From NCBI GenBank assembly GCA_039566865.1, contig CM076949.1, forward strand, positions 5,857,501-5,921,500: DNA of 64,000 bases, in the 5' to 3' direction. Source of the DNA: Aurelia coerulea (lineage: Eukaryota; Cnidaria; Scyphozoa; Semaeostomeae; Ulmaridae). The translations under genes were made by a program, and so were the position numbers. A model generated the notes under the pieces. The model worked only from the letters and a program-made list of their open reading frames with translations. It was not told where the DNA came from and did not search any database. Positions 34,139 through 47,100 of the stretch are shown here, in pieces (the stretch's first letter is position 1; each line of letters starts with the position of its first letter).

Positions 34139-34290
34139 GACGATTACGCTAAAGATGGCGGCGAGTTACTTTTTACCAAGATGCACTGCCTTCTTTAATC
34201 GAATTCCCATAGAATCGTTAAAGATTGGTTATTCGAACGTAATGCATCTCGGTAAAAAGTTCCTCGCCGCCATCTTTAGCGTAATCGTCT
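34139..34290. mobile_element. Foldback element carrying AAGATGGCGGC in both arms
   Basis: The 48-base arms (agacgattacgctaaagatg, gcggcgag...) are mirrored with few mismatches. The same core (gattacgctaaagatggc) recurs at 55,974-56,050, where it bounds a shorter element. Confidence 0.85.
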
Positions 34291-35009
34291 ATTGCAGTGA
34301 AAAGCTGGTCTGATATTTCACGTTTTCTAAACGGGGCCTAAGCAATTAAATTTGCCTCTTCATTCAACCGACCAGTTGACTCTTTACACCTCCTTCCGCC
34401 AGACTTTGAAGAGGGGCAAATTGGCTCTAAAGACTCCAATATACGAGCGAGGCTAAATTGGGGAATTGCCGTAAAAAGTTGACGTGATATTGCACGTTTT
34501 CTAAACAGGGCAATTGGACGGAATTTGGTCGCTTAAGCAAATCAGTGGCCCTTTTACATCTCGTTCCGTCTCATTCCAGTTGGGATAAATGTGCCCCCAG
34601 TGATCCAAGGTACGACTGAGGCGAACTTCCTTACGAGTGAGGCCTAATTACTGAATTGCACTGAAGGGTTAAAAACATAAAATTCAACAATTACTAAAAT
34701 TGGCATAAGCAACAAAATATTTGGCATCCGATTTCAATGAGGAAAAATTGGCCCCGAGTGCTCCAATATATGACCGAGGCAACTTCCCAACAAGCGTGGC
34801 TAAATTACGGAATTGCAATGAATTGATATTTCATATTTATTAAAAGGGGACCTAAAAAAGAAATATCATCATGTAATTAGTCTCTTCACATTTTGTGATC
34901 TGATCTCAAAGAATATCTCCTACATTTAACGAATACAACAAAACATGATACAAAAGTTGTGTTCTCGTCCCTTCGTGCAAGTTTCAATATAAATGTCAAT
35001 TCTAATGTT

Positions 35010-35015
35010 TTTATT
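35010..35015 (-). terminator. Possible polyadenylation hexamer overlapping the UBE2L3 stop codon
   Basis: The stop codon TAA lies inside AATAAA (GAATAAAAAC on the minus strand). If used, cleavage 10-30 bases on would leave an almost absent 3' UTR. A second AATAAA on the minus strand occurs near 34,830 and is an alternative. Confidence 0.3.
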
Positions 35016-35165
35016 CCGTAGGTCGTTTCTCCGCGTGTTTCTTCGTGTACTCCTCGGCATTCTTGTCAAACTTACTTCGGTGTTTTGAATACTCTTCTGC
35101 AAGATCGGCCCGTAGAGGATGTTCCGGCTCCGGATCGTGAACAAGAGCAACCAGAGCTTGAATCA
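35011..35165 (-). CDS. UBE2L3: UBE2L3 exon 5 (C-terminus, stop)
   Basis: [51 protein letters not shown], stop TAA. The acceptor is ttcatag at 35166-35172. It ends KRPTE where human ends KRPVD. Confidence 0.97.
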
Positions 35166-38100
35166 CTATGAAGGACAAATGAATATTCATACCGGGTGAC
35201 AAAAACAATGAACCGAAAAATCTTTAACACAACAAAAATAACTGACTGAAACACAGGAAGCCCAGACGATTAATTGAACGGTAGCAAGTTTAAAATTTCA
35301 AAATAGTTCATTGTAAAGTACTATGTAAATAGACAATTTATATAGTGCTACATTCGTTATTTCACATCGAACTCTCGTATTCGAACAATTACGCAGTACA
35401 TAATTCAATAAAGGAAACACAACACAGCCGTAGAGAAGTGCAACAAATACGACACAAAGGTATTACAATTAACTATTTTGAAATCTCAAACTTGTTACCG
35501 TTCAATTAATCGTCTGGGCTTCCTGTGGCTACATCGACAAAAATCATATTTTGCTGTTTCTATCAACATCACAAATTTATGCAAGAAAGAATTTAGTGAA
35601 ACCAGGCAGATCTAAAATCCGTCAAAAGCCATAAAAAAACAGTGATCCATTTGAACAGTGCGAGACTTAAAGAATGCTTTTTGCATTAGCCTGGCAATAT
35701 ATAGGTATGTTCATGTACAAAAATACAAGGCTAAGCTTGGCCTTGTTATGACCTTGTCCTAACCCTTGAAGAGAAGGCTCTCAGTAAGATTCCAAGTTAC
35801 AAGCAGTCTAACACAAAATTTCCACAAAGCTAATTAGCATTTCTCGAGCCATTTACAAGGTTACAGCAAGGCTTTTCTAGGCTAGAACGAGGTTACGAGG
35901 CCATAACCACAAGGCTTGTACATGGCTAATTAGCTACATGGCCTTGTATTTTTGTAAAGGTACGAAAAACGGCAAAAAGGGAAACATGTACAGTAAAAAG
36001 GAAAAACGAAATTTTGAAAACATTCTCTTTCATCTGGGAAGAAAAAGGTCTTGTTTGTATGTTTTCATTACTTGGTATCCTGTTTGTAATATACTTCTTA
36101 CTTGAGTTTGAAATTTAATATTTGTTCTACTGTTATTTGACACTTCCTTTTTGAGAGAGTTTTCATTCCTTATGAGAACATTTCAGAAATCGTAGCTCTC
36201 CACAAGGGGCATATGACCAGGGCCGTAGGAAGCATCTCCAACTTTGGGGGGAGGCATGACACTTCAAATGCACTTTTTTCTCAAGCTGAAGGGGCACCTA
36301 CAGAAAATAAAGAGGGTACTCCTTTGTTTAGTGAAAAATCTTGGGGGGGCATGTGCCCCCAGTGCCCCAGTTTCTACGGCTATGCATATGACTCCACTTA
36401 CACCAGAAAGCATTAGAGATCTTTACAAGAACAACATGGATTTTTTAATGGTTAGCGAACTATAATGTTGATGCATGGCAGATAAAAAGATGTTAGCTTG
36501 CACTATGTATATGAATTATAATTTATTGAAATATTAATGCAATGTTTGTATATCCGCCATCCGCCAATACTGAAATGCATGCAAACAATGCTCAGTAATG
36601 AGAAACAATCTTTTACCCCTGGATTTTTCATTTTTCATCTTATTAATCCTTTTCTCCCCACTTGGATTTTTGCCCAGATCTAAAGCTAAAATGCGATATC
36701 CATCACCCTAGACTGCTTTAGCAAAAGATGGTAGTTAAGAAGAAATCATCCCAATTCTGTTGTTCGATGCGAGGATGTAAATTACGAAGAGAAATCAACT
36801 TCAAAACTTATGTGAGTCTCTAAAGACCTTGCGTACGTTCTATTTTGAAAATGACAACACAAAAAGTGTATTTTGAAGGCCGCCCTGCAGAAATAGTGTG
36901 TCAAAAAGGGAAGGCTGTTCAAACATGTTCAAACACGATGGAAATGCGAGAATGCAAAAATTCCACGAGGAGTTTGTCTATCAGCAGCTTTCTAGGGGGA
37001 AAGGCTGGAAAATTGGGACGTTCTCAAAGATGTTTGCATCTTATTGTTAAAACAGCCTACTCCAGCCATTTACATTACTCCGTCTTCTAATTCACAGAAG
37101 AGGCGAAGAAGAACTGTTTTTCTATGGCCTTTCAAGTACTTCTGAGCGGGTTGGATCATGTGACCAGAGACAATCTCATATAAGAAAGTAATAAACTGTG
37201 TGAGCACAGTCAGCTTCGATGCGGAGAGAAGAAGGTCTCAAGAGTCTTTGAAATATTGAACATTTTCCTTTTAAAGATCTACACTAGAAAACCACATAAA
37301 AGAACCTCGTTTTATAAGAGCCTTGAGGCTGAAATTCCATGATTAGAACTTTTTAAGCAAGAGCCGCAAAGAGGCAAATATTTCTATAGGTTCTTATATA
37401 ATAGTTTAAAAGATGGTAATTTACTTGAAAACTGCAAAATCATGACAATTCAAATGATAGAAGGAATGCACTGGCATCTATAAAAACATATTGACACTAA
37501 ACCTCAAGAACCTTATAGACTGGATAAACAAGAAGTAAGGTAAAATGTAAGCACTTTTTGATGCGAATTCGTGCTTATATTTTACTTTATTTATTTGTTT
37601 ATCTTTGTACAATTGCACTACACGCAACAAGAAGCCTTTTTTGATCTTATAGGCTTGACTTGATTATGGTATCAGTTGATCAACAATAACCTCATTCAAG
37701 CTGTCTGAAGAAAACCTAGGTTTGTTTATGTAGGTTTCTGCTGTTTTGAAATGCAAAGAATATCTAACCTCAAAACTTTATATTATAAAACATAGAAACT
37801 TTTGGCACACCTGGTATTTATATATCAAATGATGTAAGTAAGGATAGCTTTACCTTGCTCTGTCTTTGTAGCAGGCTTCCAGTTTTCGGGACTAATAATT
37901 GGCAGACATACTTGACCTTTCTCATCAATATTTGGATGATAAATTTTCGTCTTGAAGGTGACCTAGAGATAAAGAAGACAGGCTAAAAACTTAGGATCAA
38001 GGGAAGCAAATTTGCATTAAGACATGGACTCTGTTGAGCAACAGTTTTTTCCTAATTTTTTCACATTTACATTTTTGTAGTAAATTCAATTGCAGTAACT

Positions 38101-41100
38101 TTAGTTGCCTTTTCTTTTTTATTCTCATAATATAATAATAATAAGTATCTTAGGCCTGTTTTATAAATCGCGCCCAGCTTGCAGTACCGAGCGAATTTAA
38201 ACCAATTTTGTCTGGTTGGGCGGGGCTCAACTCTTATACAGAATTGTTTCTGTATAAAAAATTGTTTGACCTTTCATTAAATATTAACAATAACGAAATA
38301 ATGAAGGGGCTCCATGGTAAGATAACCATATTGCTAAGATTTTAAATTAATTTTAGATACCAGTAGCTACCAAATCGGCTAAATATTCATGGAGTTGCGA
38401 GCTTTTGAAGTTCAAGTTTGTGTGAAAGCTGAAACCAGACGCCCCTAAATTGCATATTTTGTGAAAGTAGAATCTCGTTTATTCAAAGCAAATCAAATGG
38501 AATTTAAAAAGCACTTTTGACAAATTAGCTTTCCATCTTACATTGAGTTAAGGTTATGGATGCTTGGAGGAATCCTATTGAGCAAAATTTGGAATGGCCA
38601 TGTTTCTCATTGATTTAGTTTTCATTCCATGTTTTTGGATACTTGCATTCTTAAGTAGATTTGGCAACGGTAACAAGAATGAAATTACTTTTGAACTCCT
38701 ATTTGGTTTGCTCCAATATCAATGAGAGGTAAAACATTGGACAGTCTTCTTTTACCTCGATTTTGGGACGTCTTTTTGAAAAACAAGTCAGTTAGGGGTG
38801 TCTAGTTGCAGCTTTCGCACAAACTTGAAGTTCAAAAGCTTGTAACTCCGTGAATTTCTAGTGGATTCGCAAGATTCTGGTGTCAAAAATCAATTTTGAA
38901 TCTTGGGAACAGGGTTGTCAAACCAGGAGCCAGTACTTTTTATCATTACTTTCTAATATTTAATCAAAGGTCAAACAATTTTTCTGGGACACAAACCATA
39001 TGCCAAAGGCATCTTGACTAGGTCAACCCAGTGCAACTTATAAAACCAATGCACCGTGCCGCAGCATTGTTGTAGATGTGCAACCCAACCATACCCACTG
39101 TACTGTCTGTGTGCATGCGACACTATGGTTCGGCACCACAACAAAAACTTGTCTTTATAAAAATAAAACAGATTTCTCAAATTTCTATGGTTCGGCGTGG
39201 CACTGCACAGCTTATAAAATGGACCTGATAAAGTTAAAAGAAGGTAATATTGTAAATGTAGTTTTAGTATCTATATAATGCTTCGTATTACATATGGAAG
39301 CAGATGTTCTGAAACCAAGGAACATATCATACCGACAACACAAAAAAAAGTTTATTTGTTTGAAAATAGTTGATATGATGAACAGCATGTTCCAAAGTAG
39401 TATTTATCTGAAAGGAAAACTCAGCTTCCTAGATAGAACAGCCCCCGTTAGCAGCCTGCGTGCAGACTTGGAATGAAAAGAGGAGAACAAGTAGAGTCTG
39501 CGCAACTGATCCACTTTCCTTGTTCGTTGACATCAGCATTTTCATTTCTGATCAGGTTTAATCTCCTCTTGGAATGTATTGCAGATCCGGTCTGAGAGTC
39601 TGCACGAAGGCTACAATTAGCTTGCAAAACCAAAGCAACACAAAGAAACTGTTGACTCTTACATTGACCAACACTTCCTGTGAAACTCTGTCCTTGTTTT
39701 TCAAGTGTTGAAACCAATGTTTGCTGATTTGAAGATTTGCAAAGCAGTTCCAATACAAAGTCAGTGTGATCATAAGAATGCTTACCTTTGGAGGCTTGAA
39801 AGGATATTCTGCAGGAAAATTGATTTCTATTTTGAATGCACCTTTGTTGTAAGGAGGCTTGTCCTGGAAAGACCAAAGTAAATAATTTTTCACCTTTGAA
39901 TATTCAAAACATCCAAAAATTCAATGTCCAAATTTTGTGATCACAAATAAACACAACAAAACTGCAACTGCATATAAATGTTCTATGGCTGTCATAGCTG
40001 AAAAGGACATGATGTCACTGAGTTTCAACTATGAAAGCCATTTACATCAATTAAAAATATGCAGTATATTACATTAAAGGGGCAGTCAGAAGTGACGTTG
40101 CGCGGGACATTTTCATTGTATTTGTACGAAAAGTGCTTAATAGGCTTACTGTAGCATCAACTCGTCAATGGAGATTTTGAATGGGATTATCGCACATTTC
40201 AATTCATCTCCATCGACATTGTTCTTGACAATCTCAAGGATTTAATTGACAGATATTGTTTGTCTATGTCGATTTCGTGTATTTGCAAAGTTATTTTGTC
40301 TATCCCAAATTCCTGAAAGTCGTAAACAGTGATCTTGCTGAAGCAACTTTGAAGCTGCAAAGAGATAATGTACAAATCGAAGTGGGCAAGAAACTCACCA
40401 AAGAATATGGTTTTTGAGTCAGATTTATGATGCTTGGTGAAACCAAAAGGTGAATGGAACCTTCTCAAATACTACTGGATTCATTCCGCAATTATTTCAT
40501 CAGAATTACAGCGAACAAAGAGGTACAGTAGACATGTTTTGGTATTTAGGCCTATACGAATTGGATTGTGACACGCAGAATCTGCTACCCGCGTTTCATG
40601 TCTGACTGTCCCTTTAAATTTAAGGAAAGAACCACTTGACCAGGCATCTCAAAGAGAAGACCCCTGAGCACCTAAGAGCAGATGACTGACACTTAACAAA
40701 TTATTTGCAAATAGATGTAACACCCAAAAATATTTTGAAAATATCTTTAAAATATTGAAAAAATCTTGTTTTCCAATTCAAAATCGTTTGTGGTCCAGAA
40801 TATTTACTTTCTAAATTTTTTGCAGTAAAGAAAAATCATAGGAAACATTTTACCATCTTGTCAAAATGCATGATGGTTTATCTAGTTTTATGCTTATCTG
40901 TAAATAATCCAAAAATATCCTGAAATCATGGAAATGGCAGAATCATATCCAATTTAATGGAATGGAAATTCCTAATAGTGATACCTTTGAAAATTAAAAA
41001 GATCTATCCATCAATTTGTGCCATTTTCTCTTCATTACAAAACAAGCAAAATAACTGTAAATAGATTATTTTCCATTGTGCAAAATCATTCCAAGACATT

Positions 41101-44100
41101 TAAATTTCTGTGGAAAATATCTTAAGGATTTTTGTCCATAACTGGTTTTGTCAAAAATCTGTTCATCCAAAAACATACCAAGTGCTTGATCATTGAAATA
41201 TCAAACGTTTTCCCTGACAATTTGGTTGTTTTCAACCAGTTTCATTCTCTTTAATCAGACTTCTGCAGTAATTCTTCAAAACAAGGGAATCTGAGCTAGC
41301 AATGAGTCATCTTGTGTTCAAAAACCCCTGATCTTGCTATCAACATAGACGCATTTTCCAATTTCTCCACTTTCAAAATCAGTTTCAAATGTCTCTCATT
41401 TTCTGGATAGAATTTGGAATTTTTAAACACTCCTTGCATTGGAATGAAATGCGCCCTTGCCTTCCCATTTGCATAGGCTGAGGAACTAAAACAGTATCGA
41501 AGGACACCATTAATATTATATATGAAAACATTATGAATGAATCACTGTTGCACTTTGAATTAAAAGTATTGCAAACAAAAGGTTTGTATAATTCTCTTCT
41601 AATTTTTTCTCATAAATGACCAGAGAACACCTGCAACAAAGAAGGATCCTGACCAACAAGCCCCCTCTCTTTTATTAATGAATGAATGAATGAGGTCTCT
41701 GTAAATCATCATCTGTCAGGAAAAATCATATCAATTTTGATTATGCTGTGCAAGCTTTGGAGAAAAGGCTTTGTGGTGATAAATTATTAACCAAAAACTC
41801 TAAATTATATTCAAGAGGTCAATATCATAACAATGACAGTGCATTGCCTTGTCAACCATGTCATCTGAATAGCTGATCCTAGCAGCTAAGACTCTGCAAT
41901 AGTAATACTGTGTTGCCTATTGTATGCAAGCTAATCAGGCCAAAGTCAGATCCATAGCGGATCTTTAGTTGCACTACCAAGGGTATGAAGAGTGCTCAAA
42001 GATGCTGTTGGTGGGACCTGAACCTCGTTGCCTGATCTCTTCTGGCTACAAAGTCAGGGACTTACACCACTGAGCCACAATACCTTCCATAAGTTTTAGC
42101 CTTGAATATCAGTTGTAGTGCCACCCTTCTTCTCAAATAAAGTAATGTGATTTGAATCAATTATACAAAGAAGCAAAGCGTCGTTACTAAAAGACGGAAC
42201 ACCCCAGAACAACCCAAGAACAACCGGAACAAGCCAGGAACAAGCGGAACAACCCAAGAACAACCCAGGAACAACCTAAGAACAGGCTGAACAACCCAAG
42301 AACAACCGGAACAAGCCAGGAACAAGCCAGGAACAGGCGGAACAACCCAATAACAACCCAGGAACAACCTAAGAACAGGCGAAACAACCCAAGAACAAGC
42401 CAGAACACTAACTTATTTAGTATTTCTATGCGATGTGACAGATTTCTTGGGTAAACAAAACGGAGTTCTGATCATTCAAGCGAGGGGTGTATCACTTTTC
42501 CAAAGATGCGTACAAGATATAAAAACATTGGATTTGTTGGGTATATTTTTAAAGAGTACACAGTTGCTGTGTATATTTATTCCCCAAAGTTATCGAACCA
42601 TTGTTGGCTTTGATCAGTTTGTGTGTTTCGGATTTTTATGTCATGCTTCCTGTCCATATTGCGTAGCTAGTCTGTCTAAGGGTAGCAAGTTCCTCCAAGG
42701 GACCCAAACAACTTTGTTCCATTTTGTTCTGAGACACCCGGTATATTCGCTGCAAGAACTGATTCATATCAAGTTAATTTACGTTGAGCTGAAAAACTTT
42801 GATATCAACTGACTGCATATTAATATGTAGAAGTTCTGATGGTATAACAGTTTGTTTGAAGCAATCAGTAGAGATCTTTGGTTAATTTTTTTTCAATTTA
42901 TGCGAATGATGTAATTCATTTCAAGGGAAAGATTTCATCATTCAGCTGGGAAAAAAAATTGCTTTTGAATTTTTACAAAGTACTATTGTCCGAAACTTTA
43001 CATCCGTATGGCTTTCACTTAGATTCTGTTGTATAGAGGTTTAGTAATATCTATCTAAACTGTTTTAAAGTGTTCTGTTCTGAAACTAGTAGTACACATT
43101 ATACTCATATGCTAGTTCTATAAATACTGTCAATTATTCAGCTTCAAAACTCCTTTTGAGTGCTAGTTGCTTGCCCTTCAGCTCAAGCAGGGGCGGGCAA
43201 GTACTGTACAATATTGGACGCCATGTTTGTCCAGTGGAATTGGAAAAAGCAACCTGTTCTTTTATCAGATAGTGCGACTTTCGTGCCCAAAACAATCAGG
43301 TTTTGTGACAAAGGTGAAATTTGAACAGCAATCTTCCTATTCCATCAGTTTGTCACAAAAATGAAGTTTCCTAACCTTCTATCCAATCAAAATTCTAAAG
43401 TTTACCAATAACCTGGTTCTCCCTTTGTCCATCAAATTTAGGCAGAAAAGACCATTATACAGTTATTTTTTCATATAAGAAACTGCCTGTAAGAAACTCA
43501 ACTCTCAGATGGCCAAAAATCAAGAACTCCAGTATTGACAAAAAGTTAAGAAACTGTTTACTTTGATAAAGGACATCCTTTGACATATTTCTACCCTACC
43601 TTCACTCGTTTCCTGTATCACACTACTGGCAAGGTACTTGAGTAATATCTAAACATTGGAAAGGCTTAAAAAAACCTTGTTTTGAAATGTTTACGAGGTC
43701 ACAGGTAGTGAAATTGAAGATTGTTATGTAACCTCTAAGAAACTCAAAAGAGACCCTGAGTACTCAAAATCTGATAATTTTAGGAAACTTTCAGTACTGG
43801 ACCAAATTCTTAGTTTCTTATAAAAAATATGTGTATTTAGAATTTTCACAGAAGGGGTTCTACCAAATGTACAGAAAAAATACCCAAAACTCCAATTTTT
43901 CACAAAAGCGGTTCTACCTCTGTCAGGCAAATTTCTGAAAATGAGGGCAGAATTTCAAATTGCTCACCAAAGTGATCGTACCATTGTAGGGCAATCAGTC
44001 TTGGGATACTTGTACTTTCATATCTATATACCTGCTTTCAAAAACAGTAATAGGTCGAAACTACCGGTTTTGGGGACAAAAATCGTTTGTGATGCATAAT

Positions 44101-47100
44101 GTTAAATTTTTCCTCCAAATTGAAGAAAAATAACAGAGCATAAATTTGCCATCAAAAACGACCAGTTTTTGGGACAAAGGTGGTGCCAAATTTTTTTATG
44201 AACCACCCTGTTTACAGACAAAGGTACGACCATCGTTCCCAGCGCGACATGTGGTTTAAAGAATATTCTGGACTTTTCAACCTTTTAAAACTTGTCAAAC
44301 CAATTGGAAACATAGTGGCTACTGATTTGTTGATTGATTCTAAAGGGTCTGTTTCATCCCGCATGCCTTGCACGATCCGTCTCTTAGTTGGCCTTTGTTG
44401 TCGCCATTTTCATGCCCCACTTGGGTCTGGAACGCATCCTGCAGAAATGAAACGGTGTTACATCACTTTATGTGTGCTTACATTCCTCACTTTGTTGATC
44501 AGAGCTGCGTTTGTTTACCCAAGAAATCTGTCAAATCGCATGGAAATACTAAATGAGGTCTTGTTCTGGCTTGTTCTTGGGTTGTTCCGCCTGTTCTTAG
44601 GTTGTTCCTGGGTTGTTCTTGGGTTGTTCCGCCTGTTCCTGGCTTGTTCCTGGCTTGTTCCGGTTGTTCTTGGGTTGTTCTGGGGTGTTCCGTCTTTTAG
44701 TAACGACGAGAAACAAAGATGGTGCTAACAAAAATAGCCCTAAAATAGTGAAGGGCTTGCAGCATGAGGTGGCATGTTGCCATGAAAAGATTTGCTGTAC
44801 CTTGAGCCATTGCGCATAATAACATGACTAGAGTTCTTCACATTATGACAAGAATTCTTGAGCCATATGGAAGATTGTAAATTTTCTAAACAAGAATTCT
44901 TAAGTTAAGCTAAAGAGAATTCTTGGGCAGGAAAACCATGATAATGTGCAAAAAAGCCTGTCCTATACAGTATATACAGTACCTTACTCATACCCATGCA
45001 AGTTCATACAAATATGAAAAATATCAGGACATGACGGGTGTGCCAAAGTGTGCAGAACTGTAAATAAAAAAACCTAAAAAACTGCTGTTCCGTGAATTTG
45101 AGGTAAAAATAATCCAACTATAGTTCAAAGTTTAACTGGGTCTTTTGACATTTTTGAAAAGTACAATTAAAAATCTCCTTGCAGTTGGCTCTCAAAGTAC
45201 TTCTTGCCACACCTGGTCGCACCCAGTATTTAAAGATATGGTTAATTTGCAAATGAGTGTTTCTAAACTTACAGGTACAATTAATCCTTGCCACATAAGA
45301 ATATTACTTTCATCAACTTGAATTTCTTTAAATACTTTCACACCAGAACCTCCTCTTATGTCATTCAATTCCTATGAAATAAAACAAGAATCTTTTAAAA
45401 ATGTCACCAAGAACAGAAGCAAATCAAGAACTATGTATTGATGGTGATTTAAATTTGAGGTGCAATTTCCACTAATCTGTCTTTATTCTTGTGTGTAGTT
45501 ATCTATTCTTCTTCATAAAACTCTGGTTTGATGTGCTGTCCCAATAAAAACAAGGACAGAAGTTATGTCCAACAGCCTTGATAGAACGGTTGACAAAGGT
45601 GATCTATACCATAGAGCTCTTAATTTGCTATCAAATCAAAGGTGTCAATGGTGCTATGAGATTCCGATATGGATTTAAGAAAATTAACAAACTGGCAATC
45701 CTATTGGCTGTTGAACATTACTGCTGACCTTTATTGTTATTGAAACAGCACAGGATAGTAGCTGTCCATCTGCACAAAAGAAATGGTTTTTATTGGAACA
45801 ATTATGTGAGAATGCCACAAAATTATGGGTTTTTCCATTGATAGATCTGTTGAAATGCCAAGAATTCCTTCAATTAAATACCAGTTACATAAGAATTCCT
45901 TCAATTAAATACCAGTTACATAGATGGTCATGGATGGGCCAGACTGGAAAGTTTGTATAGCGCGAGCAATATCTTGCCCGCGCAGGAACTTACGCAGGAG
46001 CCGCGCAGTTATCAATAAACAAAAGATCTATTGTCTTAACCTATTGTTCTTAAGGGCGGAAACTGCAAAATTTCCGCAAAATCTTACTTAGGCCATCTCA
46101 ACTTGCATGCGCAAAATACAAACTTTCCAGTCTGGTGGATGGGGATGGGACATTCCCCCCAATTATTTTAGTCTTGGATAATCACTGAAAATCTTGCAAA
46201 AATAAGGAGACATTGTGTAGGGTAAAGATTTTTCAAGAAACATTGGAATGAGATTGGGACAGGCATTCTTAGCTAAAGAAAAATTCTGTTCAATTGCTGA
46301 TTTATAGACAAATTGCCACATACTGTAATTTTCAAAGTTGTGCAATAATTTTCCTGGGGGTCTTATTCATAAATAACTGTTAAAAATTTTGAAAGAAAAC
46401 ATCAGCATCAGGCGTGCATAATGTTCAAACCTGCCTGGGAGCGGTAGAAATTCTCTGAAAACCTGCCTGCATATCAGTTTTGTACAGCTAGGGTAGAAAA
46501 GCCTATTACCAGAACCAGTAATAATGCAGGTATCAAACAGTTTTTACACATGGAGCAACGAAACGATTAATCATATATTCAACAGCAGAACATGAGCAAT
46601 TTGTACCATTTTTGCTATTATTCATCATCTTACTGCAATTACATTTCATCAAAAACTATTTTAGAAAAACTGCCTGCAAAATATTGCTTTGGAAAAAGCT
46701 GCCTGGGAACTTTGTTCCCACGTTCCCATGTTTATGCACGCCTGATCAGCATTTACTTTTTCTATTTTGCATTTTTTGCGCACATATGCCATCCGTGGCA
46801 AACTTTCCAGCTCGGTATATTTTGATGTTAATTTTGAGTCAGGAGGGTCCCAGTGTCACGGAACCCTTTTTGTGATGCATCTTCATTTTACTTTCAATCA
46901 GCGAGTTGGCAGAGGAATAATTTTGCAGTTTGAAAGGAAGGCAAAAGGGTGACAAAATTTCTGCTTTCAATGACTTTCAATGAACTGCTAATTTTCCTTG
47001 ACTTCAGTTTTCATTTTCATTTATGAAAAAATGTTCTTCCCAGAGTGAGTCAAGCTGTTGCATAAAATATATCCTTTCAAGAAGGCAATGCGAGAAGGGA

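Larger units (their letters stand above)
32737..35010. other. Intergenic region between convergent MED31 and UBE2L3
   Basis: It holds the 3' ends of both genes, elements at 33,428 and 34,139, and a solo tagacttgcc-type end near 33,205 (aataggcttgccgcaagtct). No gene seen. Confidence 0.5.

Noticed and set aside
42161..42408. Leu/Phe/Cys-rich frames resembling membrane protein
   Set aside because: Produced by the 10-bp subrepeats at the transposon end; the mirror copy at 44,560-44,700 gives the same text.
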